From NCBI GenBank assembly GCA_032622095.1, contig CP136068.1, forward strand, positions 8,039,314-8,103,313: a DNA stretch of 64,000 nucleotides, in the 5' to 3' direction. This document shows, in pieces, positions 21,511-34,916 of the stretch. The notes below the pieces were generated by a model. That model had not been told where the DNA came from and searched no databases. It saw nothing but the letters and a program-made list of their open reading frames with translations. The stretch's first letter is position 1, and each line of letters begins with the position of its first letter. The position numbers and the translations under genes are program-made. The stretch is from Siphonodentalium dalli (lineage: Eukaryota; Mollusca; Scaphopoda; Gadilida; Siphonodentaliidae).

Positions 21511-22978
21511 AAGATATTTATCGACCTATTTCGATGCTGAGAACAATTCAAACTCGAATAATGGTATGTGTATTTTGGAGCGCAAACCGCCATGTGGATT
21601 TAAATGACATTAAAGACATTAAAGATTCCTAATACTTTCAGAGATTAAGGCGCTGAATTTTTTTTTAAGTATAATAATAATAGTGAAAACTAATCGTAAA
21701 AGGGCGGTAACTCCGTAATGAAACAATGCGCCGAAATCCGGATACCTTTATTTTTAGTAGACCTTAGATGCCTACATTCGCTAGAGATGATTTCGCGTTC
21801 CTACTGTAGTCCAGGAGATCGACCCCAAGAAATAACAAATGTTGCTCATTTTGACGGACAAGTGCTATCCGGTCTAATTTTGTAGTAAAATATATGTAGA
21901 TTACGAAAATCCATGATAGCAGTGGTGAAATTGTAGCTTAATTGGCGAAAAACGTGTTTTTATTGACCAACCCGTCCGGGAGCTAATATGGGTACCATTT
22001 CACCCCCTGGGACTTAACTTCTCCCCACTCATTTTGTTCCTTATTATGTCCTTCAACTTTTAAGCAATGTTAACAAGAAAAAAAAAGTGGCCGTATAGAC
22101 TCCAGACAAAATGGCGTCCATCATGGCCGCCGTTTTTCAGACCAGACCCTAAGTCAGTTTTATGCAAATTATAGCGGTGAAAATCTTGTAAAATGTATAC
22201 AAATGTATATATTTTCGTGAAGCTAAGACATAATGTCACTTTTTTGGGGCAAAATTGAAACTCACCATCCAAGATGGCCACCAAAATGGCCGCCGGAAGT
22301 AGAAAATATGACTTTTATTTACAAATATCTTCTAGATCGATTCATGCTGTTTGGAACTGGTTGAGTAATGCGACTTTATTTTGTATTTTGTATATTAAAT
22401 GATCATTGGGGCAATTTAATATGCACTTTTTGGGGTCCTAGCCCCTTCCGTTCCCTCAAAAATTCGAATTTACAGAACGCGGTATAAAATTTCACACAAA
22501 AAATCACAATTGGGATTATAGTCATATTTTAACAAGAAATGAACAGAACTTTGTAATGTAAGTGATGCATATGATTATACCTATGAATATTCCAACTCAC
22601 TGGAACCAAAATTCTTACTTTGGCTCAAAATGGCTGCCAAAATGGCTGCCAAAATATGGAAAATGGTAAATATTGCCCCAGCGCGTCCTGCAATCGATTA
22701 CAAGTTGTGGATGGTGTACAAAATTGGTTATTCTGCCTTCCAAACATTGAATACTAACATGTCTGATGTACCATGGTTAATTGTTACTATTGTCACCACT
22801 GACATCACCAAACTTATTGGACTTTTCTCTCAAAAACTTGACTTAAATATCGGCAAAAATTAACTTTTCATGTTTGGACCATTTTTTCAATTAAAATGTG
22901 AATATCTTTAGGTTGAAAGGTGTTTAATGTTTTGGTCTATATTAAATGTGTCACACTACGGGATTTATAGACCAAATT
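21511..22978. repeat. Interspersed repeat rich in AAAATGGCNGCC words
   Basis: Clusters of AAAATGGCGTCC / CATGGCCGCC (near 22110), AAGATGGCCACCAAAATGGCCGCC-type words (near 22271) and AAAATGGCTGCC twice (near 22628) lie among AT-rich sequence. The words resemble the vertebrate YY1 motif. No coding potential; the plus-strand frame at 22630 begins inside the repeat. An inverted match to about 28556-28585 (GTTGCTCAT ... GACGGACAAG) occurs at about 21842-21872. Confidence 0.5.
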
Positions 22979-24090
22979 GTTCGCCCGATTTTGACAGAAC
23001 TGTATACTCTCATTAAGTAGACATGGATAAACTTTTTATATGCAGCCTGTGTCAGGGAGGACGCAGTTATATAGGGGTGGGTGTAATATAGTGTGTCATT
23101 TTGACATATTTCTCGATGGGTTAATATATAATGCTATGCTAATTATGGTCTGAAATGACTAATATCGAGATTTCTGGTGACCATTCAACGTTTGATACCA
23201 TTTGATGTCCCGATGGGGTATATTTTAGAAGTTCTGACACGTCACCAAGCTTCGGTACATGTCACGAAGCTTCGGTACATAGGATGACAAACCGCCACAG
23301 ATTTGGGGTTAATGATGCAAGGTCACATTTTTTCGCCAGATTTCGACAGAACTATATGCTCTCATTAAGTAGACATGGATAAACTTCTTGTATGTATCAC
23401 TGTGTCAGGGAGGAAGCAGTTATATAGGGTGGATGTAATATAGTGTGTCATTTTGACATAATTACACCATGGGTTAATATATAATTCCATGATAGTTACG
23501 ATCTGAAATGACTGATATCGAAGTTTATGGTGACCATTCAACGTTTGATGCCATTTGACGATACGTGTCACGAAGCTTCGGTAAATTGGATGAAAAATCG
23601 CCACAGATTTGGGGTTAACGATGCGAGATCACATTTTTCGCCAGATTTTGACGGAACTGTATACTCTCATTAAGTAGACATCGATATACTTCTTATATGT
23701 AGCACTGTGTCAGGGAGGGTGCAGTTATATAGTAGGTGTAATATAGTGTGTCATTATGACATATTCCTCGATGGGTTAATATATAATGCGATGCTAATTA
23801 TGATCTGAAATTATTAATATCCGGGTTTCTGGCCATGGTGACCATTCAACGTTTGTTACCGGTACCATATGATGTCCTATATGGTGGTATATTCCTGGAG
23901 TTCTGACACGTTACGAAGCTTCGGTACATGGCACGAAGCTTCGGTGCATTGGGTGAAAAACCGCCACAGGTTTGGGTTTAAGAAGGCATTTTGTCAATTT
24001 TTTTTTGCCACAGCGCTGGGAGATAAGTACCCAGGGCCACATGTTTCTTCTGATTTTGATAGTACTGTATACTGTTATTAATAAAGATGC
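22979..24090 (+). repeat. Direct-repeat array, three to four copies of 300-400 bp
   Basis: Copies start near 22979, 23333, 23637 and (partial) 24043. Each begins TTCGCC(C/A)GATTTTGACAGAACTGTATAC or a variant. Then follow ATTAAGTAGACAT, GTGTCAGGGAGG, GCAGTTATATAG, TAATATAGTGTGTCATT, GATGGGTTAATATATAA, GGTGACCATTCAACGTTTG, and CACGAAGCTTCGGTA with a following CCGCCACAG block. The AAGCTTCGGTAC word often occurs twice per unit. Copies differ by substitutions and indels. No coding content. Confidence 0.85.
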
Positions 24091-26113
24091 ACCTTGATTA
24101 ACTTCATGTTGAATGAACCAGTCACAGTATAATTTTCTATTATTGAACATTTAATAATCGGTACATTCATGTTTTTGTTTCGACGCCGACTGTATGCATA
24201 AATATGATTTAAATATAGTAATATATGAATAATAATTAATGTACCGAAGCTTTGTATCTATAGGTTACAAACACCTAATTATTTTCCATAGGCGACAGTG
24301 TTAACTAAAAGTCCCGCCGGCTATGGGTTAAGCCTAATTGAACTTCAAGTGGTCAATTTTCCATTAGAACGTCATCCGCTGCACACAAGTGTGTGTTACA
24401 ACAAACGCGCCCTTTTCGGTATTTTTTTCAAACGATAATCTTGCATTTCCACAACTACCCCATTTACTGCACACAAATCAGCACATAAACATATCCAGAC
24501 CCCTTCCGTAACTTCTGGACACACCAGACTCTTCCTGGACATCTAAACATACACGATCGCCATATTTACGTAGGCTATGATTTTCTGTTCCCGATTAGGG
24601 ATATTTCCCTCAATGATAATCAACCAATCAGCAGCCAGAATTTTTTTTTATGCTGACTCGAGAAGAGTAACTCTATATAATTAGTTGTTTGTAACCTGCA
24701 AGACATAGTTCAGTCCAAGCTCCATGCAGAGTTCAGTCCCCTGCCACAGGCCCCAGAGTCGTTATCTCGTGGGAATCTGGATTCAGAATCTGGATTCAGA
24801 TTATGGATTAGTCCCCGTACGACTTGGTTCGGTAAACGAACAGGGCAGAATCAGTAAACGAACACACCGTAATCGTAATCTCAAATCTTCGTAATGTAAA
24901 CAAACCGAGATTTCCCCACCTCGGAGTTTAAAAACACAATAAAACATAAGAATCCGTCTCTTGTGTACAAATTATTGCAGAATATAAACGATCTATATCA
25001 AAGAATTGTAGATGCGGAGACAAATTTGTTTTATCGAATGTAAACTGGGAGAATATTACTGACATTAGACAAATAATAACGCTATTGATAGTGTGACGGT
25101 GTAATTTAGCCCTAGTTTATATACAACTAATACAAGTTAATACTGACAACTAGCAGCTAACATATTCATCCATATCACCGGTATTTACGACTTCCCGTTT
25201 ACCCTCTCTACTTCGCTGTTTCGATCCGTCCCTGTAACTATTACTCTGTAACTTTAGCCCAATGCTCAACGCTCTAGTATCGCTATTTTAAATACCACAG
25301 GTAAGCTCAATGCTGATTGGATGACACACAGCCGGCGCGTAAATTATCAAAGGTCAAATATTTCGCGGGGTTTTAGATTAGTTGGTCAGAAAGTAAAGTT
25401 GTCTTCGGAAAGTTATTGTCTTAAAGTCTTAGTTTATTTTGTCGTCAAGATGTCGTCAAGTTGTTTAGACTATCGTTGTATACAGATCCTGACATAGTGG
25501 CCTATGTCCAATTGAACTGGTATGTTCACAGTTTCTATATTTTATCGTTATAATCATGTTTTTATTAATACTTTTGTTTTCAAGTAGTTCAGCATAGAGT
25601 TTGTCCATTTTGACATAAAGTATATTCAGCCCAATAGTTAGGAATATATTTCCTATTTTAATTATATTTTAATGTGTTTACTTTTGTGAGGTTATCTCCC
25701 GATAACCTGAGATGCTAGTTTGTAGATATCTCAATTGGATAGATTGGATATCTGGCATCTCTTGTATTTTCAGGAACTCCTCAAGTTCCTTTAACATACA
25801 TTTGTGTATGCACATATGCGTGCTTATCATATATGCAAACGGTAATATATTTGCATTTGGTTGCAGTGCCTATTCTATGCCTATACTGGTGTATGATAAA
25901 TAACACTCTCTGTGTTATGTGTGCAGACCATGCCAGTATGTGGATGATGTTTGATTGTATGTGTTGATGGTGATGATAATAGAGATCTGTTATTCTTGTG
26001 AATAATGTGTACTGCCAATATATATCTAAATATATATCACCCGAGAAGCGGAAAACCGGCGAGGAAATACAGAAGTTATCTAAATTGGGAAGTTTGCAGG
26101 TTCCCCATGTGAG
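24091..26113. other. Non-coding stretch, one interspersed repeat
   Basis: No gene recognised. About 24630-24693 (TATGCTGACTC, GTAACTCTATATAATTAGT, TTGTAAC) matches about 27540-27612 in the same orientation. A short GGAATCTGGATTCAGAATCTGG repetition lies near 24772-24800. Confidence 0.4.
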
Positions 26114-26145
26114 TATAATGTGACGTTCGGGGGGGGGGGGGGGGG

Positions 26146-26886
26146 CAGAGGCGGACTGGCCGATCGGGAGGCCGGGAAAATTCCGGACGTGGGCCGCCAC
26201 ATGTGTTGTTTAACCAGTCGAATTGGCTAATCGTAATTTTGTCATTAAATGAACTTGTCAGCATCATATAACACCACGTAAAGACCCCGTTAATCTCGAG
26301 ATTTTAACGGTAACTCCCAGCTGTAAATCCCAAAAAAATTCTCACGCACCCCTCCCGGACCCCCCCCCCCAATTGAAATTTACAACAAAATAGGAACGCT
26401 TCAGTTGATGCCAGTCTAGATGCTAGGATTCGTGATTTTCTTGTATAGTTTTCAAAATTTTGTCACCCCGGGCCGAACAACCATGAACAGCCCGGTGTGT
26501 CCTGGTCTCTTGTCCGTAGCCGTGTGCATTTGTCTGGAGTTAGACCGCTAGATGTTAGAATTTATGCAATTTTTCAGGTAAAAATATTTGAATGGTCTCA
26601 TACCGGTAATATATAGAACCATGGTTTATGAATATATAGGATATTAGGCCAGAGGTGCAAATGGAATTATGCAAAAACATGTATTTGGTCTGCATCTGAT
26701 TCAAGGGGAGGGAGGGGTGCAAATGGAATTATGCAAAAATATGTATTTGGTCTGATTCTGATTCAAGGGGGGGGGGGGGGGGGTGCAGTTGGAATTTCCC
26801 AAGGTGGACTGTGTGGACACCCCCGAACAGATGGGCCGGTATTATATTAATTTCCCGGGCCGGTTTTTTGGCCCAGTCCGCCTCTG
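26146..26886. mobile_element. hAT-like non-autonomous element
   Basis: The termini are CAGAGGCGGACTGG on the left and CCAGTCCGCCTCTG on the right (allowing one inserted C/G), a classic hAT CAGRG-type inverted repeat. Adjacent GGCCGGGAAA and TTTCCCGGGCCGG are also inverted. A TATAATGT word lies near both ends (26114-26121 and 26889-26896), but on the left it is separated from the terminus by a G-run, so the target duplication is not clean. Inside, a block of about 75 bp (GTGCAAATGGAATTATGCAAAAA...) is tandemly duplicated before a poly-G run. Much of the interior is related to the element at 43907-45112. No transposase. Confidence 0.7.
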
Positions 26887-29869
26887 ATTATAATGTTTCT
26901 TCTTATTCAAGAAATAGTAGGATATCGATGGATTATCAGATACACGTATGTACTATCTAATCTTATAGCAATTTCATGTTTAAAATGTTTTGTTTCGTTA
27001 AATGCAGTCGTTTTGCACAATAGTCTCTGTATATATTTATATATGTGTACCTGGTGACTGTCACGGGGGCTCATCTGCTACGTGAGAATCGCCGCAGTTC
27101 CGAAAAATGCTACTGCGCAGAATCGAGACGCTACGTTTCACATCCGGTTTTGAAAGTGTGTTGACGCATTTTGTTTGAAAACAGAGAATATCAGGTAATA
27201 TATTTGTAGTCAAATTTATTTAACATAAGAGTCCCAATCATTACTAGACTGGGTGACACTAATAATCGCATGACATCGCGTCCGTCCGTCCGTTAACCTG
27301 TTGTCCGGATGATAACTTTAGTTAGAGTGAACCAAAATTAGTAAAATTTGGTATGTGGGTTTATTAGCCGAAAAGTAAGTTCAAGTTCGAATTTGGGTTC
27401 CGCCCGCCAATTTTCACCGGAGTTATGCCCCTTATTTAACGTTTTTTGACTTAGAAAATCCTTGAAATTTGTTGTCCGGATGATAACTTTAGTATAGTAA
27501 GTTTGAACTGAATGGAATGAATTTGGTAGGGATATTTCAGCAGCCAGATTGTTTTGTTATGCTGACTCTAGTTTCAAGAAGCGTAACTCTATATAATTAG
27601 TGGCTTGTAACATATAATTGTAAAGAAAATCTAACTTTGATCGTGTAAACCGCGCCAATTTTACAAAAAAAAGCTTTACTGTGATACGATAGAAATATAT
27701 GAGTCATTGGACATCCTATTATCTCCCAGTGGTCCTTTGACCCACATACTCCGTTTAAAAAAAATTTGGGGGTAAGAAATAACACCGATACTCGATTCCT
27801 GATAACTCTAGAAGCACAGTTTAGTAGAAAGATACTAATGTCTCATGTCATGCTTGTTATATACATGTATACTGCACAGTGTCGCATGCCCCATGTCCAT
27901 CCACTCTCTAATCGGAATATTATGACGAACAAATGTGACCACACCCAAAATTCAGGGTTTTTCATCATAATTTAATTTGTAAAATCCGACTCGCGTGCAT
28001 AACGCACAGGATAGAAAGGCATATGTATACGTTTTGAAAACTAGTTAAGTATATCTACCATACGCTTTAAGGAATTTATTTAATTTTGAACAGTACAATG
28101 TTTAATTGGATTTGAATTAGACCCCCCCCCCTCAACATAGAAAACAAGTAGAAACCTTCTTAAATCCATTTAAAAACATTGTAGAAGCCAAGTTGTAAAT
28201 TATTTAACAATATTAAAATAATTATGGTGAATTTAACCTTAAAATCATACTAAGATGAAATGGTTGCAATTTGGACGATTTTGCGTCAAAAAGTTAAAAC
28301 AAATGGTAAAAAAACATTGAAATATTAGCACAATTAGTTATTTAACATTATTAACACAATTACTATTCAACTTAATCACCAAAATCATATTAAAATGAAA
28401 TCTTTACACATTAAAAAAAAAATGAAAATATTGGGCTTAAAATGTCAAAAAATGCCCAAAAAATCGAAAAAAAAAACAAAGAAGGCTTCAAATTTGTTCT
28501 TGCTATCATGATTTTTCTTCATTACCATACCTAACACATTAAAAATAACATGGTCGCAGCTTGTCCGTCAATATGAGCAACACTACCTCCCGATCTCCTG
28601 CCATTAGTTTCTGAGTAATTCCAAAATAAACGGAAAACGGCCCCTATAGAAAAACAATATAGGTCTTTGTTTACACCATGGACGTATAATTATGTGTTTG
28701 TGTTTACTTTGAGGACATGGCTAGAATGTATTCGTTCGGAGACAGTCTCCGAATTTAGATATTTAACTGAACGCCCTTAAGCTATGTTGAACTATCAATG
28801 TTAATACGTGGTATTGTGACGTGGTTTGATCACGTAGTGAGCCTACGCATAATTGTCGCGAGTGAGACTATTCGCCATTTTTACACCAATACACGATTCT
28901 AGAATGCAGGTTAAAGTGTGATACTTAAATTATAAGCTGTTGACTAAATTGAGGGAGCTAATAGCCCCGTTGTCGCGTTGTTGTGGGGCCTTTTCAGCAG
29001 AATTTCGGCTGTAATTGATGTGTTGACGACGTACTATGCATCTGACCCAGTCACATAGACTGTCAATGTGCTGAATTGTGTAATTGTCGAATTTGTCAAT
29101 TCAGTTATACAAATTAATAAAATATAACAGGGAGCGACATACATATTCTGAACGAATAGCGCCATGCAACCTGGAAAACGGGGCGTATATCTGGATATTT
29201 TCGGTTCAATAACATACAATTGATCTACCATACCTAGCGTACATACATTGTATATTTATCATCAATTACACAATTTTGATTACACCCTTGAGTCGCGAGG
29301 CTGGGCTCGTGTAGAACATATGCAGACACATGGATGGGTTGGCTCCGTGTCTTTGGGGTAAAATTCATTTTCTGTGTGATTTAAATGTTGAGACTATAAA
29401 TGGAATTTTCACTTAACAAGCAGCTGAACATTGTTCCATGTCGTCCACCCTGGATTTTATAAATAACGGACGAGTACGTAGTTCTCTTTGAAGTCATATC
29501 AATAAGCGCTTATGGTCATTATACATAGCACAGCGGCCTTGCGCATATATTTAGATAACCTGTTGATGGCTCACGGACGCACGCACGGACGTCAAGTCAA
29601 CCCGTAGCAATAACTAAAAGTAGTCTTTGTCAAGTTGAGCTAATGAAAGCTGTAATACAAAGAACGAAGAACCTTGGTTGGGACATACCTATTTTCAAAA
29701 TGATGCCTTGGCTGTAGTTTAGTTTTAAGTTAATTATCGTGTCAACCCCCTAAATATAATACAATACTGTCTAAGTCAGGATATAATACATTGAAACAAT
29801 AGACACTCACAGCGAGTAAGGATATGACCCATCGATTACAATCATGTATACTAGATTATTTGTGTTAAA

Positions 29870-30170
29870 ACTCTGTTAAACTGCGTTCGGTGAAATCTGC
29901 TGAACTGTACCCAATAAGTGCTGAACGGGATTTTTGAACTGCTGAACTGGAGTTGAGGTCAGACAATGTTTGTTCAATCCATGCATTTCGTTATGGTCCA
30001 TCAATTACAAGTCATTTGCATAACATACACATGACTAGCTTCATTAAAAATCAGTTAAACTGAGTTTTGGGGGAATCTGGTTAACTGTATCCGACAAAGT
30101 GCTGAACTGGATTTTGAACTGTTGAACTGATGAACTGTTTGTTGGTCGTCGGTCAAATGGTGTTCACTCC
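29870..30170 (+). repeat. Degenerate repeat family, cluster 1
   Basis: Two copies, near 29875 and 30050. Each reads TTAAACTG, GTTC/TTTGGGGAATCTG or similar, TTAACTGTA, GTGCTGAAC, GGATTTTGAACTG, TGAACTG, then a GGTC block. Related copies recur at 31560-31960. Non-coding. Confidence 0.65.
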
Positions 30171-31559
30171 CTGTTGTTGGTAATGTCTCGTCGATAAAAA
30201 AGTTATTTGCACAACATATATAACCGACAATCCTCGTTGCAAACATGTGTTATATAGTTACCGGGGTATAAACTGTTAAATGTGAATCGAAGACTCCTGT
30301 CCGGAAAGCTGATATCGATTCATATTGATTATATTTCGAATATTTTCTGGCATAAACACGTGTGATTATTTAGCTAACGAAGAATATTAGTTACTGTTAA
30401 CATAAACATAAGTTGTGTTGTGTAATCTTGTCACAAATAAATGCCAATTACAATCTTTATCGCCTATAACTAAATAAAACAATAGCGTAATATTATCATT
30501 ATCGCCACATGATATCATCCGAGTGGTCTGTTCTAATATTAGAACAGATATGTGTCCCTTTGTCATCTCATTTTATAAAAAAAATATTCTAAATAAAGTG
30601 TTTTCGGACATGGGGTCTTCAATTCATATGTATTATTGTATACCCACGAACACAGAGGTGTGTCGCTAACACGCGTAAAGTTTAAATACAAAAATATATC
30701 AGTTTAAAGCGAGCTCGTCACTTTAAAAAGTGCATCGATAAATAATACATATTTAATAAGGGAGTTCGCTTTCTAGTTACCATCTCATTTCTAATGGCCA
30801 TAATTCACAAACGCCTGAACCGAATCGTAACTATATTCCCATATGTCAGCAATAATTTCAAATTAGATTTTGCGCTGAAAAATGAACTCAGTGACCTATT
30901 GGGGAACGCACACTGAGTATTACTCATCGTTGGTTGGTTAAACCGGCATCACGCGGAAATTGGGTACTCCAAAGTCAGTTCGTAATTATTGTTAAATATA
31001 GCAATATATGTTGGCGATTTTAATTCAGATATGGGATTGATATAACGTTATATATATCGATACACGAAGATTGTTTGTATAAAAGGTAGGGTTCTTTTAA
31101 CGATAGTTGTTGACTATATTTTTCCTGTGCTATCGCGGTACCCATTAGCCGGTGCTCTCTATGATGTTTGAGTTCAGCGTCTGTTTTCGGAGTTTTGGAA
31201 CAGTTTTTTTTAAATTATGGCCGTAAAAATAAAATCTTCAAGAGTACCTAAATATCTAAACAGCGAACTCCCTTGTTAAATATGAATCGATGCACTTTTT
31301 AAACTGGCACGCTCGTTTAACCCGTTGAAGAGTATTTGTAACGTCATAACACGGCGTCATGAGTAAATTTAACGTCATAGCAATAATTATTAACAAGTTC
31401 GGTCGAAAGGGTCCAATAATTTGTTTAAATTTATGTGCATTTTTTGTTAACGTGTGTAATCATAATCTATTGCACTTATACATTTGGGACATTATATTAA
31501 TCAAAATAACTCCTATACAAATTATTTATAAATCAGTTGATTTATTGAAGTTATGTCTA

Positions 31560-31960
31560 CATAAAATGCGTTCGGGGAATCTGCTTAACTTCTTCATATG
31601 AAGAGGTGACCTGGATTTTGAACTGATGAACTAGGGTGGAGGTCGACCAAATGGTTTCCACTCCATGTATTTGGTTATGGTAAATCGATTGTAATTCATT
31701 TGCAAAACCTAAACTCCACTAACTTCGTTATAACTGAGTTCAAATGCGTTCGGGAGAATCTGATTAACTGTCGCCGCTGTACTGCTGAACGGGATTTTGA
31801 ACTGCTGAACGGGCGCGGAGGGCGGTGAAACGGTGTCCCCTTCCCATATTGGGATATAACACCGATATTACGTTCTATTTTCACAACCCATGAAGAACTT
31901 TCGTCGTTATAATTGAGTTAAACTGAAATAGGAAATTCTGCTGATCAACAATTTAGTTGA
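31560..31960 (+). repeat. Degenerate repeat family, cluster 2
   Basis: Copies near 31565, 31740 and a partial one near 31905 share GCGTTCGGG(G/A)GAATCTG, TTAACT, GATTTTGAACTG and TGAAC(T/G)(A/G)GG(G/C). They have the same orientation as the cluster at 29.9-30.2 kb, with spacing of about 175 bp. Confidence 0.65.
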
Positions 31961-32631
31961 TCAGCAGCGTTTTAGGTACAGCCCAATTTTGGTGCCATTC
32001 TCCCCTTCCGTGTACCCATGACTCGAACGCGCCTCTTTTGACATCGGTTTGAGACCATTAGTTCCCTATGCCATGGAGCTTATTGTGTATGAGTATGGTA
32101 TGACAAAATTGTTTGTTACCTCCCCTCCCCGACAACAACAACAGCGCCACTTTAGAAAATTCTAACCCGCACCATTATCTGTCTCGTAAAGAGTTACCCC
32201 TTTGATGCAATCTAGATGGTCCCCCATATATGTTTATAAAACATACACAGATATACAGACATTCGCAAATATAGATATAGATGCATGTACGATTGTTGGA
32301 ATACGAATCTAAACGAAATTGTGTGATTTCTTGATCAGTTGACTCTGAAGTGTTCTTGTTGACAATGGAATGGTTGTTGTATTTGGACACTGCAATAAGC
32401 AATACTGCTGGATCGCAATCAGCTAATGATCGTTTCATTATCCACAACGTAATGTATTTTTTCAAAAATAATTATGTAACTGAACAAGACTAAATGTTCT
32501 TGATTGTAATTACACAATTCCAGGCACCACAAACGTCAGAGTTTATGATAGTGAACGTCAGTACATATGTTTCATATCTGGGTGCAATTCATGACCATGT
32601 GATAGCCATGACAGTCAGTAAAGTGTTGAAT

Positions 32632-32846
32632 TCACTTCTGACACATGGACACGGCCCCGCTGTTAGCACATCCTCCATCTCCGAACCTGTACTCTTTATA
32701 AGTACCAGAATACAACACAACTGTGCAGTCCGCTGACCCACCATCTGGTTCTGCAGCTGCCCACGCGATGAATGGGAGGATCGATCCACTCCACGACAAC
32801 ATTGTGTTGTCACCATTAACATCTCTCCCGTCGATCCACATCGGAG
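32632..32846 (-). CDS. C-type lectin domain, C-terminal half, last coding exon
   Basis: The acceptor ATTCCAG is followed by an exon entered in phase 1. The reading is MWIDGRDVNGD, a central W-rich strand (MLSWSG, FIAWAAAEPDGG), the conserved cysteine in SADCTVV, GDGGCANSG and the terminal SMCQK, then TGA at 32632-32634. This is the second half of a C-type lectin-like fold. The EPN/QPD position that sets sugar preference reads EPD, and the WND-type calcium ligand before the penultimate cysteine is replaced by GDGGC, so calcium-dependent sugar binding is uncertain. It joins the 37006-37206 exon in matching phase across a 4.2-kb intron. The protein is probably secreted. Confidence 0.85.
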
Positions 32847-33359
32847 CTGGAATTAGAACGATTTATTACATTCCTATATGTGATTTACCCTTATGTTTCG
32901 AGTGATTATAAACGATAATTTCACTTGTGAATTAAATAAAATGTTTACAGTGGAATATAGTGAACAGAATAATCACTTGATTAAACTGGTGACGTGAACT
33001 AATTCATTCGAGGCAGGGACTATTTTGTAAAATATTCGAACCCAGTGGCTATCTTGTGTGTACAGCGTCCCCACCTGACGTGAATTATTTCTCGTCACCA
33101 GTTCAATAAAGTGAATACTCTCTGCATAATCGTTCGTCAATTACTCATACATGTCTAATATGATAATTGTTTACGACGTAATTGAGAACGTACCCATTCT
33201 GAGTCACAAACAGGATTCAATATTGTGTAAACCACAACCAGAATATAGACGAGTCACGTATCTACGGGCTAACATATTTTAAACTCAAATGAGCTTGAGG
33301 TAGGCTGTCCCGATGGGATCAATGAAACCCACATGGAAAATGTCGGAATACATGTTCGG

Positions 33360-33520
33360 ACAAAATTATGCATGTTGCAAACAGTTTTATGTCGAAAAAG
33401 GCACGTACCTCATAATCGCAGATGCATATGTTCTCATGGTACTATTTACATGGTTGTGCCAAGTTTAAAACAAAATGACTGAAAATGTAGGAATACAAGA
33501 TCGGACAAAAGTATGCATTG
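33360..33520 (+). repeat. Diverged copy of the CATAATCGCAG repeat
   Basis: CTCATAATCGCAGATGCATATGTTC, CATGGTAC and GCCAAGTTTAAAAC blocks are related to the segment at about 54690-54800, which sits in copy 3 of the large tandem array. It lies in the intron between the two lectin-domain exons. Confidence 0.5.
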
Positions 33521-34916
33521 TGAGAAAAGCGTCTATATGTACATTGCAAGGGGTCGTCTGTAAATATATCTACCTATCGCCACTCGCCAGGGTAGTTTGG
33601 GCTGCGGTGAGGGGTGGGGTTTAGATTGATGTAAAATATTTTCCAACTTACTGTCATATCATCTATTTAATCATCATAAACCATAAGATGTGTCATACTG
33701 GTAATTTCCAACAGTTGGCGTTTGAAACATTGTGGTTTAAGGGGCGGGGGAGTGTATAATATTCTAGACTTGTGATATTGGGTCCATAGTAGGTAATTTT
33801 ATGATTGGGGTTATTTTCCCACTGGTTCTTATTTAGTATCATTGCATCTTGACGGTATCGTTACAGGAACTCAAGGCATTCGTCAAAACTTGTTGAAAAA
33901 GTAGCATGTCAAAAACTAATACACTTTTTGGAGAAAAAAAATGTAATTTACTCCTGTATGGCCTTCCACCTTTCAACAATGCACACCATACTTAGACTAG
34001 TGAAAGAAATAGGGCAAAACAACGACAACAAGACGAAAGACAGTAGTTTGACAATCTTTCTGGAATTATGAAAATCATTTCACACGATCGATTATGTTAT
34101 CCTCCAGAAAAACTAGAATATTATCGATGAATAACTAATATTAATCTTGAAAGCTACTCTCAAAACCGAAAGCAATCATTATCGTGGGAACAATTATAAA
34201 CACACTAGAGTGTCAACTGGGGTAGCCCAGTGATCCATGCTCGCACCGATACTTTTTGCGACATGCCACAGTCAACAGATAACATTGTGAATGACAACAC
34301 TACCTATATCTCTGATAAAAATATGAATTAAGAGCCAATAAATACTTGTATTCAGTAAGCGAATGGTGTAATGCAAATATTTTAATTTTTAACACAACAT
34401 AAACTACATACAAGGTATTTAATGCCGGCAAATCCACGAAAAACTGCATAAGAAATATAACATTAAATGGACAAAACATGGAACGCGTGAGTAACACTTC
34501 TGAAAACTCCACATTCGAATGATTGGGCATTGTTTTGATGAGATGCTGACATTTAAGAACCAAATCAATTAGTTATGCTCCAAACTTAGATAACACTTTA
34601 TCTGCCCACATCAGCTCTTTGGAAATTTTATAGTTCACTTATCGAAATGCACCGTGTTTACGGTATCTATATGTTGGGTAATTCATCACATTTAACACAG
34701 TTATTCAGAACACAAAAGAAAGCAATGCGTATCGTTGATAGAACTATAATCGTTGATAGAAGTATAACTCGCACACAGACTCTATGTTCAGTTCATGTAT
34801 GCCCCACAGACTGAACGATATATAAGTCTCATGAACATTCCTTATCATATATGACATGGGATTCTCATTGCTGCCGTCACCAATGTCTAACGTGAAGCTA
34901 CAATGTATGGTGAAAT

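Larger units (their letters stand above)
26887..32631 (-). other. Region 3' of the lectin gene: interspersed repeats, no gene recognised
   Basis: This DNA lies beyond the stop codon of the C-type lectin gene. No polyadenylation site could be assigned. It includes two related blocks at about 27299-27530 (TTGTCCGGATGATAACTTTAGT, about 170 bp apart), an A-rich stretch at 28180-28500, and a dispersed family of TTAAACTG / CTGAACTGGATTTTGAACTG repeats listed separately. Confidence 0.4.
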
